This document shows, piece after piece, positions 17,617 to 26,355 of a DNA stretch of 64,000 nucleotides. Each line of letters opens with the position of its first letter. Positions within the stretch are counted from its first letter, which is position 1. The notes under the pieces are model-generated. The model ran no database searches. It saw nothing but the letters and a program-made list of their open reading frames with translations, and had not been told where the DNA came from. Origin of the DNA: Streptomyces hiroshimensis (GTDB lineage: Bacteria; Actinomycetota; Actinomycetes; Streptomycetales; Streptomycetaceae); assembly GCF_014650335.1 (NCBI RefSeq), contig NZ_BMUT01000004.1, forward strand, positions 310,001 to 374,000, in the 5' to 3' direction. Both the position numbers and the translations under genes were made by a program.

Positions 17617-18816
17617 TCACCCGCCCAGGGGGTCGAGGTCCAGGCCGAGCATGCGGATGGCGTTGCCGCGCATGAGCTTGCGGACGGTCTCGTCGTCCAG
17701 TCCCCGCACGTGGTCGAGGGCGACCTGCCTGGTGTGGGGGAAGGTCGAGTCGACGTGGGGGTAGTCGGTCTCGAAGGTGGCGTTGTCGCGGCCGACGACG
17801 TCGAGCGAGGCGATGCCGTGTTTGTCGCGGAAGAAGCAGCAGAAGATCTGGCGGTAGTAGTAGGTGGACGGCGGCTCGGGGATGATGTCGCGCACGCCGC
17901 CCCAGGCGCGGTGTTCCTCCCAGACGTCGTCGGCGCGCTCCAGGGCGTAGGGGATCCATCCCATCTGACCCTCGCTGTAGGCGAGTTTGAGGCGGGGATG
18001 GCGCACGAGGACGCCGCTGAAGAGGAAGTCGGCCATCGAGGCCATGGCGTTGTTGAAGGACAGGGTCGCCTGGACGGCGGGCGGGGCGTCCGGGGATGCG
18101 GCGGGCATCTGCGAGGAGGAGCCGATGTGCATGTTGACGACGGTGCCGGTCTCCTGGCAGGCGGTGAAGAAGGGGTCCCAGTAGCCGGTGTGGATGCTGG
18201 GGAGGCCGAGGCAGGTGGGGAGCTCGCTGAAGGTCACGGCCCGGACGCCGCGGGCGGCGTTGCGGTGGATCTCGGCGACGGCGAGGTCCACGTCCCACAG
18301 CGGGATGAGGCACAAGGGGATGAGCCTGCCGCCGCTGTCGCCGCACCACTCCTCGACCATCCAGTCGTTGTAGGCGCGTACGCACGCGAGGGCGACTTCC
18401 TTGTCGTGCGCCTCGGCGAAGGTCTGGCCGCAGAAGCGCGGGAAGGTCGGGAAGCAAAGAGACGCCTCGACGTGGTTGAGGTCCATGTCCTTGAGGCGTT
18501 CGGCAGGATCCCAGCAGCCGGGGCGCATCTCGGCGCGGGTGATGCCCTCAAGGGTCATCTCGTCCCGGTCGAAGCCGACGGCGGCGATGTTGCGCTTGTA
18601 GGGGAAGCGGAGGTCCTCGTAGATCCACCAGTCGGCGGGTGGCCCGTCGGGGTCCATGGAGATGGCGTACTTGCCGCCGGTGTACTCGAGCCGGCCGATG
18701 CCGGCGGTCAGGGGGCGGGGGCCGCGGTCGCGGTAGCGGGCGGGCAGCCAGCGCTCGAAGAGGTGGGCGGGCTCGATGACGTGGTCGTCGACGCTGACGA
18801 TGCGGGGCAGTTCCAT
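17617..18816 (-). CDS. Amidohydrolase family protein (ACMSD-like TIM barrel)
   Basis: The 399-residue protein begins with SVDDHVIEPAHLFERW, the metal-site strand of the amidohydrolase_2 group. It continues with GTVVNMHIGSS, LAYSEGQMGWIPYALERAD and FETDYPHVDSTFP, which supply the remaining metal and active-site residues. Relatives include decarboxylases and hydrolases of cyclic or aromatic acids; many actinobacterial members sit in terpenoid or steroid degradation clusters beside ACADs. It is first in an operon with two ACADs. The reaction is not predictable beyond metal-dependent C-C, C-O or C-N cleavage. Confidence 0.87.
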   Translation of the reverse strand: MELPRIVSVDDHVIEPAHLFERWLPARYRDRGPRPLTAGIGRLEYTGGKYAISMDPDGPPADWWIYEDLRFPYKRNIAAVGFDRDEMTLEGITRAEMRPGCWDPAERLKDMDLNHVEASLCFPTFPRFCGQTFAEAHDKEVALACVRAYNDWMVEEWCGDSGGRLIPLCLIPLWDVDLAVAEIHRNAARGVRAVTFSELPTCLGLPSIHTGYWDPFFTACQETGTVVNMHIGSSSQMPAASPDAPPAVQATLSFNNAMASMADFLFSGVLVRHPRLKLAYSEGQMGWIPYALERADDVWEEHRAWGGVRDIIPEPPSTYYYRQIFCCFFRDKHGIASLDVVGRDNATFETDYPHVDSTFPHTRQVALDHVRGLDDETVRKLMRGNAIRMLGLDLDPLGG

Positions 18817-18834
18817 CGGGGGCGCTCCCGTTAT

Positions 18835-18929
18835 CTGACGGTCAGTCAGCTTCGAGGCTAGCCCCCGCCCCCTGGACCGACAAGCCGTGACGGCCTACGC
18901 TTCGCGGCACTTCTCTGACGTACAGTCAG
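18835..18929. promoter_or_regulatory. Two CTGAC-N5-GTCAG operators in the amidohydrolase/CoA-ligase divergent promoter
   Basis: CTGAC-GGTCA-GTCAG (18835-18849) lies 19 bases from the amidohydrolase start. CTGAC-GTACA-GTCAG (18915-18929) lies 18 bases before the CoA-ligase start. Each divergent gene therefore has its own copy of the cluster operator, close enough to overlap the promoter or leader. Confidence 0.75.
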
Positions 18930-18947
18930 TTTCAGTGGAGGCCCGCC

Positions 18948-20525
18948 ATGACCCGCGCCGCCGACGACCTGTCCGCCTCCCGCACCCTGTGGGAGCTGCT
19001 CGACCGCCGCGCGGAGCTGACCCCCGGCGCACCGGCCCTCATCCAAGCCGGCGGCCAGGACGGCGCCGGGCCCGGAGCGGATGACCGCACGGCGACCTTC
19101 GGAGAGCTGCGGACGCGCGCCGAACGCACGGCCGCCGGGCTGTACGAGCTCGGGGTGCGGCCCGGCAGCCGGGTGGCCTGGCAGCTGCCGACCCGCATCG
19201 AGACCGTCGTCCTGTCCTTCGCCCTGGCCCGGATCGGCGCCGTGCAGACACCCCTCATCCCCTCCTACCGCGACCACGAGGTCGGTCACGCGCTGCGGGC
19301 CACCGAAGCCGGATTCTTCGCCGTCCCCGGCATATGGCGGGGCTTCGACCACTCCCTCATGGCGTGCCGCCTCGCCCTCGCGCTCCCCGCGCCGCCGCTC
19401 GTCCTCACCGCCCACGGCAGCCTGCCCGAAGGGGACCCCGCGGTGCTGCCGCCACCGCCCGCCGACGGCACCGCCGTCCGCTGGATCTACTGGACCTCCG
19501 GCACCACCTCCGCCCCGAAGGGTGTCCTGCACACCGACCGCGGGCTCATCGCCGCCGGCGCCTGCCTGGCCGCCGCACTGCGGCTCACCCCGCAGGACGT
19601 CGGATCCATGGCCTTCCCCTACGCGCACGTCGCAGGCCCCGACTACACCGTGATGCTCCTCCTGCGCGGTTTCCCCGCCCTCCTCGTGGAGCACTTCTCC
19701 CTGCCGGGCTCGCTCGACGCCTACCGCCGCAACGGCGTCACCGTCGCGGGCGGATCGACCGCCTTCTACTCGATGTTCCTCGCCGAGCAGCGCAAACAGC
19801 CCGGGCGGAAGATCATCCCCACGCTCCGGCTCCTGGCGGGCGGCGGCGCGCCCAGGCCGCCGGAGCTCTACGACGAGGTGGTCCGCGAGCTGGGGTGCCG
19901 GCTGGCTCACGGCTACGGCATGACCGAAGCCCCGATGATCACCATGGGGGACCCGGAGGACACGGCGGAACACCTGGCCCGCACGGAGGGCCGGCCCCCC
20001 GCAGGCATGGAGATCCGCGTGACCGATGCGCACGGCGCGCCCGTGCCGGCCGGCACCGAGGGCGGGATACGGCTGCGCGGCGAGGCCGTCTGCCAGGGCT
20101 ACCTCGACGCCGCACAGACGGCCGAGGCCTTCGACGCCGACGGCTTCCTCGTCACCGGCGACCTCGGATTCCTCACCGCCGGCGGCCACCTCGTCCTCAC
20201 CGGCCGCGCCAAGGACGTCATCATCCGCAAGGGCGAGAACATCTCCGCCCAGGAGGTCGAACAGCTCCTGCGGCGCCACCCGGGCATCGAGGACGCCGCA
20301 GTGATCGGCCTGCCCGACCCCGTACGCGGAGAGCGCGTCTGCGCCGTCGTCCAGCAGGTTCCCGGAGCCCCGCCGCTCACGCTCGGGGAGCTGGCCTCCC
20401 ACCTGACGGACGCCGGGCTGTCCGTGTACAAGATCCCGGAACAGCTGGAGCTGGTCGGCCTGCTCCCCCGCGACAACACCCTGCGCAAGGTGCTCAAGTA
20501 CAAACTGCGGGAGCGCTTCTCCTGA
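18948..20525 (+). CDS. AMP-forming acyl-CoA synthetase (ANL family)
   Basis: The 525-residue protein has the adenylate-forming signatures: YWTSGTTSAPKGVLH (P-loop, ~residues 180-194), HGYGMTEAP (~321-329), TGDLGFLTAGGHLVLTGRAKD (hinge region, ~403-423) and a C-terminal Lys in LRKVLKYK for the thioester step. It activates a carboxylic acid to the CoA ester through an acyl-AMP. Together with the ADP-forming synthetase it gives the cluster two CoA-activating enzymes, so two acids or two stages are likely. ATG behind GTGGAGG; operator immediately upstream. Confidence 0.9.
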   Translation: MTRAADDLSASRTLWELLDRRAELTPGAPALIQAGGQDGAGPGADDRTATFGELRTRAERTAAGLYELGVRPGSRVAWQLPTRIETVVLSFALARIGAVQTPLIPSYRDHEVGHALRATEAGFFAVPGIWRGFDHSLMACRLALALPAPPLVLTAHGSLPEGDPAVLPPPPADGTAVRWIYWTSGTTSAPKGVLHTDRGLIAAGACLAAALRLTPQDVGSMAFPYAHVAGPDYTVMLLLRGFPALLVEHFSLPGSLDAYRRNGVTVAGGSTAFYSMFLAEQRKQPGRKIIPTLRLLAGGGAPRPPELYDEVVRELGCRLAHGYGMTEAPMITMGDPEDTAEHLARTEGRPPAGMEIRVTDAHGAPVPAGTEGGIRLRGEAVCQGYLDAAQTAEAFDADGFLVTGDLGFLTAGGHLVLTGRAKDVIIRKGENISAQEVEQLLRRHPGIEDAAVIGLPDPVRGERVCAVVQQVPGAPPLTLGELASHLTDAGLSVYKIPEQLELVGLLPRDNTLRKVLKYKLRERFS

Positions 20526-20549
20526 CGAGCGCTTTGTCGTAACGCCTGC

Positions 20550-23500
20550 TCAGCGGGCCCGGTAGCCGGCCGCCGCCTGCTCGAAGAAGCGGTCCACCGC
20601 GCGCTGCTCTTTCACCGGCCCGATCACCTGCAGCAGGTGATAGCGGCCGTCCAGGATCGTGGCGGAGTTGCGCACGTAGACCTCGCGGCCGCTGCTGTCG
20701 GTCCAGTTGAACGTGCCCTCCGCCGACGCCGTCCTGCCGACGTCGATACGGCGCAGCCCTGAGGCGCCGGACCACGACGAGGAGCGGAACGCGGCCAGCT
20801 CCGGCTCCTTTTCCTGCTGGTACGTCATCGGGTCGCTGCCGAACTCCGCCACCTTGTCCCGGCCGGGCACCACGATGAGCCGGTAGTCCCCGCCGGCGTA
20901 GACGACCTGCCCGCGGTCGTTCTCCCCCCGCCGCTGCCAGTCCTTGGCGACGGGCACGGTGAATCCCTTGGGGTCCTCGCGCAGGGTGAAGCCCTCGGCA
21001 GGGCCGCCGGACTCGGCGGCCCTCGCCTCCGGGGTGGCCCGTGCCTCCGGGGTGGCCTGCGTGGCCGGCGAGCCGCTCCCGCCCGACTTGCCGGTGGTGG
21101 CCGGAGCCTTCGGCGGCGCCGCACTGCGCGCACCGGCCGCGCCCGTGCGGTCCGCGGGCGCCCGGTCCGCGCTCTCCTCGGCGCGCGGCATGAACAGCAT
21201 CGCGTACAGCACCGCACCGATGAGAAGCAGCAGGACCAGCCCCAGCAGCAGGCGGCCCAGGCTGTACGCCGAGCGGGCCGGGCGGCCGCGCTGCTCCTGC
21301 AGGTGGCCGGTGCGGGGTTCCGCGGGGCGGGGGGCCGGGGCGTTGTCCTTGACCGTCTTCTTGTGGCGGCCGTGCGCGGCCGGGGCGGCGGTGTCCACGG
21401 CCGTGATGGGACGGCCGCGCCTGCGGCGCACGACCTCGCCCTTGCGCCGGACGATCGGGAGGCGGTGCTGGTCGGCCGGGGCTTCCGGAGGGGCGGGAGG
21501 CACCGTGAGGGTGCGGCCGCCGGGCTCCGGTTCCGGGGCCGAGCGGATCAAGGAACGCAGCCAGCCGCGGAGCTCCTCGAACTCCGGGCGTTCGGCAGGG
21601 TCCTTGCGCATCAGCGACTCGACCACGGGACGCAGGGCGCCGCACTCCTCCGCGAACGCGGGCGGCTCCGCGCACACGACCTGGACCAGCTCGGCCGCGC
21701 TGTCCTCGGGGTAGGGGGCGTGTCCCTGCACGACGCGGAAGAGCAGGGCTCCGAGCGCCCACAGGTCGGCCGCGGGGCCGACGGGCGGAGCCAGCTGCCA
21801 GTTCTCCTGGACGGGCCACGCCTGCTCCGGGGCCCACCGTTCGGTGACGGCCCCGACGACGACGATGCGTGCCTGCCGGGCCCGCTCCGCGGCGAGGGCA
21901 TTCGCAGGCTGCTGCCCGGCGGCTCCCCAGGCGACCGGGGCACTGTCTTCAGGGCGGCGCGGCCCGGGTGGGGGTGCGGGCGTGGGAGTGGGCACGGGTG
22001 CAGGTGTGGGTGCAGGTGTGGGTGGGAGCAGGGGCGCGGCGCCGGGGCCTCCGGCGGGGGCGGCAGGCGCGCGGGGCGGGGTCAGGCCGGGAAGCCCGGG
22101 AAGGCCGGGCCAGGAGGCGGCTGTCCCGGGGAGCTTCACCTCGGGGACGTCCGGCCTGGCGGCGTTCGTCCCCTCGGCGGGGTCGCCGGGCCGCTTCCTG
22201 CCGGAGGACGTGCCCTGGAGGGGGCCGACGGCCCAGGGCCGGGGCGTCGGGGCGGACCCGCTGGCGGCACTGCCGCCGCCCCATGTGGACGAACCTGTCG
22301 GCGTCGCGGGCGGCGCGCCCTCCCCGGCCGCACGGGCGGCCGCGGCCCGGGCGGCGCCCGCGCGATAGGCGGCGATGGCCGACGATCGCACCTGCCGCGC
22401 CCCGCCCTCCCGGCCGGACTGCCCGACACCCTGTGAGCCCGGATGCCCGGCACCCTGCGAGCCCGGACGCCCGGAGCCCTGATCGCCGGGGCGCCCGGCG
22501 TTCTGACCACCCGACGCCCCCGTGCCCTGACCGCCGGGGTACACAGCCCCTTGCCTGCCCGGCAATCCAGCGCCCGGCCCACCGGGATCCGCAGTTCCCC
22601 GCCCGTCCGGGCGGCCCGCGCCCGGACCGCCCGGACGTCCCGCGCTCTCTCCGCCCGGATAGCCGCCACCCTGCCCACCCGGACCTGGGCCCGGACCCGG
22701 ACCCGGGCCCGGACCCGGGCGCCCTGCGCCCCGGCCGGACGGCGACGGCCCCGCGCCCGGACCGCCCGCCGCCGGACGGAAGCCGTCCGGCGGCCAAGGC
22801 CTGCTGCCCGATGGGCCCGCGGTGCTCGGCGGCAGGAATCCGCCCGCGGCGCCCTGGTCCCGGTACGGCGGGTGTTCCGGCCTCGGTCCCCGCCCGCCTG
22901 AGTCCGGTCCGCCACCGGACCCGCGCCCGCCCCGCCGGTCTCCGTCCCCGCCCCCGCCCGGCACGCCCCCCGGGCCCGCCAGGCCTGCCGGGGCCCCCGG
23001 GCCGCCTCGGCCTCGCGGCGCCGGCATTCCGCCCCGGTCGCCCCGGCCCGCAGGCGAGGTGACGCCTTCCGGGACGGGGTCGTAGCCGCAGAGCGCTTCC
23101 TCGGCGGCGCCGGCGGCCAGGCCGGTGAGGATGGCGCGGCCGTCGTCGCAGATGAGGACGGTGCGCGTGGTGATGTTGCGGTGGGTCCAGCCGTGGGCGT
23201 GCAGGGCGCGCAGCGCGGTGAGGACGTCGGCGGCGACCTCGGCGGCACGGTGAGGCGAGAGGGGCCGCTCGGCCAGGAGCGCGGCGAGCGGGCGGGCGGG
23301 CAGCAGCTCGCTGACGACCCACAGGCTGCCGCCCTCGGCGAAGACGTGGAAGACCTGGTCGAGCCGGGGGTGATCGGGGACCTGCGCCGCGGCCGCGGCG
23401 GCGGCCAGGGCCCGGCTCACCACCGGATCGCCGACACCACCAACGACACCGGCACCACCGGCTGCCGCTCCCGGCGTACGGCCTCGGCCTCGGCGTCCTC

Positions 23501-23690
23501 CGCCGCCCGCGCCACCCGCGCCGTCAAGCACCTCCGCGTCCACGACCTCCGGCAGCGGGATCTGCCGGACGAGGACCTCCTGGCCGCTGAAGGTGTCGAA
23601 GGCGCGGGTCTCGACGAGCTCGAAGACGTCGGACGGCGGCAGGGGCAGGCGATACCGGTCGGCCAGGACCCGCCCTGCGTAGTCGTCCAC
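20550..23690 (-). CDS. Membrane-anchored Ser/Thr pseudokinase split by a Gly/Pro-rich insert
   Basis: The 1046-residue protein has kinase-fold pieces but lacks every catalytic landmark: no glycine loop, Arg instead of the VAIK Lys (VLVRQIPL), HRN instead of HRD (THRNITTRTVL), and LTG instead of DFG (AILTGLA). About 400 residues of Gly/Pro/Ala-rich sequence interrupt the fold before the C-lobe (PVGPAADLWALGALLFRVVQG). A helix (LLLGLVLLLLIGAVLYAMLF) leads to about 190 outer residues ending in a domain GFTVPVAKDWQRRGEN that resembles the tail of the neighbouring active kinase. GTG start follows GGGAGG. It is probably a regulatory partner or scaffold for that kinase. Confidence 0.8.
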   Translation of the reverse strand: MDDYAGRVLADRYRLPLPPSDVFELVETRAFDTFSGQEVLVRQIPLPEVVDAEVLDGAGGAGGGGRRGRGRTPGAAAGGAGVVGGVGDPVVSRALAAAAAAAQVPDHPRLDQVFHVFAEGGSLWVVSELLPARPLAALLAERPLSPHRAAEVAADVLTALRALHAHGWTHRNITTRTVLICDDGRAILTGLAAGAAEEALCGYDPVPEGVTSPAGRGDRGGMPAPRGRGGPGAPAGLAGPGGVPGGGGDGDRRGGRGSGGGPDSGGRGPRPEHPPYRDQGAAGGFLPPSTAGPSGSRPWPPDGFRPAAGGPGAGPSPSGRGAGRPGPGPGPGPGPGPGGQGGGYPGGESAGRPGGPGAGRPDGRGTADPGGPGAGLPGRQGAVYPGGQGTGASGGQNAGRPGDQGSGRPGSQGAGHPGSQGVGQSGREGGARQVRSSAIAAYRAGAARAAAARAAGEGAPPATPTGSSTWGGGSAASGSAPTPRPWAVGPLQGTSSGRKRPGDPAEGTNAARPDVPEVKLPGTAASWPGLPGLPGLTPPRAPAAPAGGPGAAPLLPPTPAPTPAPVPTPTPAPPPGPRRPEDSAPVAWGAAGQQPANALAAERARQARIVVVGAVTERWAPEQAWPVQENWQLAPPVGPAADLWALGALLFRVVQGHAPYPEDSAAELVQVVCAEPPAFAEECGALRPVVESLMRKDPAERPEFEELRGWLRSLIRSAPEPEPGGRTLTVPPAPPEAPADQHRLPIVRRKGEVVRRRRGRPITAVDTAAPAAHGRHKKTVKDNAPAPRPAEPRTGHLQEQRGRPARSAYSLGRLLLGLVLLLLIGAVLYAMLFMPRAEESADRAPADRTGAAGARSAAPPKAPATTGKSGGSGSPATQATPEARATPEARAAESGGPAEGFTLREDPKGFTVPVAKDWQRRGENDRGQVVYAGGDYRLIVVPGRDKVAEFGSDPMTYQQEKEPELAAFRSSSWSGASGLRRIDVGRTASAEGTFNWTDSSGREVYVRNSATILDGRYHLLQVIGPVKEQRAVDRFFEQAAAGYRAR
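22681..22725. repeat. GC-rich short tandem repeat coding for Pro-Gly repeats
   Basis: Alternating GGACCC, GGGCCC and CGGACC blocks encode a run of Gly-Pro dipeptides in the disordered insert of the pseudokinase. The array is prone to slippage and its length probably varies between strains. Confidence 0.7.
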
Positions 23691-24054
23691 GACGCCTCCC
23701 CAAGCGCGCGATCCGCACCTCGCCCGTATGCCCGGACAACCGCCAACAGCGTTCAATTTGCTGCCTATTGCGGCTGCGTACCGTCCACGACACCTCACGA
23801 TACGTGCCGAACCCGCCCCTTCGGGCGCGTACGGCTCAGTACGTGGTCCGGTAAGTGGCTCGGCACGGGGCCCACAGGCGGACCGGGGCGCACCCGTCTC
23901 GCCACACCCGTCCGCCGGGTCGGCACCAGCCTCCCGAGCCACTGACACCTAGGCGCCTAGGTACGCAGGCGCCTAGGTACACAGGAACAGCCACGGGCAA
24001 AGGCGCAGACACACAGGCACAGAGACGCAGAGACACACAGGCCCAGGGAGCCGG
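23691..24054. repeat. 364-base gap with a 16-bp palindrome and short direct repeats
   Basis: ACCTAGGCGCCTAGGT (23947-23962) is a perfect 16-base palindrome. Its right part, AGGCGCCTAGGTAC, is repeated 16 bases later (23967-23980). AGACACACAGGC occurs at 24007 and again at 24031. The array lies between the stop of the active kinase and the start of the pseudokinase and could act as operator, transcript-end structure or both. No gene is seen. Confidence 0.6.
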
Positions 24055-26004
24055 TCAGTCCTCCGGCGAGAAGGTCTTGAACGCAGCGTCACGCAACGCC
24101 CGGCAGTCGGCGTCGCCCCACTTGCCCTTCTCGCACGTGATCATGATGGCGTAGCCGCGCTCGTCGTCCACCTTGAAGCCGCGGTTGAGGACCTGGACGC
24201 GCTTGCCGTTCTGGTCGCGCTCGAACGACCAGTCCGCGATGGTCGGGTAGTCGTGCCCTTCCCATCCGCGGATCTCCTGAATGGAGAGCGTGTTGTAGTT
24301 CGGCATGCTCTGCCGGGCGCCGGACTCGGCGTCGCGCCACGCCTTGACGGCGTCCGGCTTCGGCTCGGAACCGAAGTCGACCTGAATGCGCGGGAAGCCG
24401 CCCGAGGCGCTGTAGATCGCGCCCGAGTGCTCACCGGCGGTGCCGGTCTGCTTCCAGCCCTCCGGTACGGCGATCCCGAAGTGGTAATCGTCGTTCTCGA
24501 TGTGCTTGAAGCCGGCGATGTCCGCATCGGCGCCCCGGCCGCCGGAGCCGGAAGCGGACTGGGGCTTGAGGTCCTCGCCCTCCTTGCCCCCCTTGCCACC
24601 CTTGCCCTGATCGCCCGCCGTGCCGGACGACCCGCCCGGGGCCTTCGCCCCCTTCGCCGCCTTGCCCGACGCCCCGGCCGAAGGCATCTGCCCGGTCACG
24701 GACTTGCCTTCCTTCTTGCCCTCCTTGCCGTCGCTGTCGTCACCGCCGCTCAGCGCGAAGGCGAGGACCGTGCCGAGCACGGCCAGCACGACGACGACCG
24801 CAGCGACGACCAGCGTCCGCCGCGGCACGACCTCCAGGACGCGCCCGATGCCACCCTGCCGGGTGCCGTACAGGCTGACGCCCTCGCTCCCCCGCCCGCC
24901 GGGGGTGCCCCCGGAGAACGGGCGGGCGGTGGGCTGGGCGTCCGCAGCGCCCGGCGTGCCGTGCACCCCGGGCGCAACGCGGGGCGCCGCCTGCGGCAGA
25001 GGCGCCTGCGCGGTCTTGCCCGCGGACTCTCCCGCCCGCTTCACAGGGCGCTTGGCCGACGGCCGGGCGGGCACGGCCGCCTCGGGTATCGACGGCACGG
25101 CGATGGCCTGCGTGGCGTCCAGGTCCGGCGTGGACGGCTTCGGCTTGGGGGGAAGGCGCTCGTCAGGGGCGTTGACGGCGTCGGTGAGCAGCGCGCGGGC
25201 GCCCGCCTCGTCGAGCCGCTTCTCGGGGTCCTTGGCGAGCAGCCCGTACATGACCTCGGCCAGCGGGCCGGCGTTCTTCGGCGGGCCGAGCGGCTCGGTC
25301 ATCACGGCGGTCAGGGTGGCTATGGCCGAGCCCTTGTCGTACGGCGGAACGCCCTCGACCGCCGCGTAGAGCAGGCCGCCGAGCGACCAGAGGTCCGCCG
25401 GCGGGCCGGGCTTGTGGCCGCGGGCGCGCTCGGGGGAGATATACGAAGGGGCGCCGACGAGCATGCCGGTGGAGGTGACGGAGGGGTCGCCCTCGACCTG
25501 CGCGATGCCGAAGTCGGTGAGGACGACGCGGCCGTCGTCCGAGATGAGCACGTTGGACGGCTTCACATCGCGGTGCAGGATGCCCTGGCGGTGCGCCGCA
25601 CCCAGCACGTCGAGGACGGCGACGCCCACCTCGGCGGCCCGACGCCACTTCAGCGGCCCGTCCTCGCGGATGACATCGGCGAGCGAGCGGCCCTCGATGA
25701 GCTCCATGACGATCCAGGGGCGGTCGTCCTCGTGCACGACGTCGTAGACGGTGACCGCGCCCGCACTGCGGATCCGGGCGATGGCCTTCGCCTCGCGCAG
25801 CGTGCGCGTGATGAGGCGTCGCTTCTCGTCCTCGTCGATGTTGGCCGGGAACCGCAGTTCCTTCACGGCGACCGTACGGCCCAGGGTCTCGTCACTGGCG
25901 CGCCAGACCGTGCCCATGCCGCCACGGCCGAGGACGTCCCCGAGGCGGTACCGCCCGGCCAGGAGGCGCCCTGCCGTGCCCTGCGTCTGCTCCGCCTCCG
26001 ACAT
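24055..26004 (-). CDS. Ser/Thr protein kinase, PknB-type, membrane-anchored
   Basis: The 649-residue Hanks-type kinase is complete: glycine loop GRGGMGTVW, Lys in VAVKELRF, HRDVKPSNVLI, DFGIAQVEG and SPERARG for the APE motif, in residues ~15-275. A Pro/Ala-rich linker leads to one helix (LVVAAVVVVLAVLGTVLAFAL, ~395-418). A Gly/Lys/Ser-rich stretch precedes an outer domain of about 140 residues (YHFGIAVPEGWKQTGT onward) with a Cys pair near the end. It should sense an extracellular signal and phosphorylate cytoplasmic targets. ATG behind GAGGGGACGC. A Ser/Thr kinase cluster lies in this position in S. coelicolor too, by my recollection. Confidence 0.92.
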   Translation of the reverse strand: MSEAEQTQGTAGRLLAGRYRLGDVLGRGGMGTVWRASDETLGRTVAVKELRFPANIDEDEKRRLITRTLREAKAIARIRSAGAVTVYDVVHEDDRPWIVMELIEGRSLADVIREDGPLKWRRAAEVGVAVLDVLGAAHRQGILHRDVKPSNVLISDDGRVVLTDFGIAQVEGDPSVTSTGMLVGAPSYISPERARGHKPGPPADLWSLGGLLYAAVEGVPPYDKGSAIATLTAVMTEPLGPPKNAGPLAEVMYGLLAKDPEKRLDEAGARALLTDAVNAPDERLPPKPKPSTPDLDATQAIAVPSIPEAAVPARPSAKRPVKRAGESAGKTAQAPLPQAAPRVAPGVHGTPGAADAQPTARPFSGGTPGGRGSEGVSLYGTRQGGIGRVLEVVPRRTLVVAAVVVVLAVLGTVLAFALSGGDDSDGKEGKKEGKSVTGQMPSAGASGKAAKGAKAPGGSSGTAGDQGKGGKGGKEGEDLKPQSASGSGGRGADADIAGFKHIENDDYHFGIAVPEGWKQTGTAGEHSGAIYSASGGFPRIQVDFGSEPKPDAVKAWRDAESGARQSMPNYNTLSIQEIRGWEGHDYPTIADWSFERDQNGKRVQVLNRGFKVDDERGYAIMITCEKGKWGDADCRALRDAAFKTFSPED

Positions 26005-26355
26005 GCGTCCCCTCTGGCAATCAGCTCTGCGACCAACCGACCCTGGCAGAGCCACCATTGTCTCTCATCCACGGACCGGCGGAAGGCCAGGGTCCGCAAG
26101 CCGGCGGACAATACGGGCGCACTGCCGCCCATCGCCCTCCGTGCGGCGCGCGCCGGCCGCCGCCGCACCGACCTGGCCGACCTGCACCGCGGCGGCCCGG
26201 CGACGCCCCGCATGACAACGACGGCCGGCACCGCACTCGTCCGCTGCCTTTACAGGACCCGGTTTCGGACAAGACGGTTCCCGGCGCGTCGGAGCCGTCA
26301 CATGACGCTCATCGGATCTCACCGGGCACACCCGCCCCAACGGGGCATCAGAGGA
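26005..26355. other. 351-base gap upstream of the kinase and downstream of glpD
   Basis: No gene is seen. The stretch should hold the kinase promoter and any glpD transcript end; I see no strong hairpin or recognisable operator in it. Confidence 0.35.
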
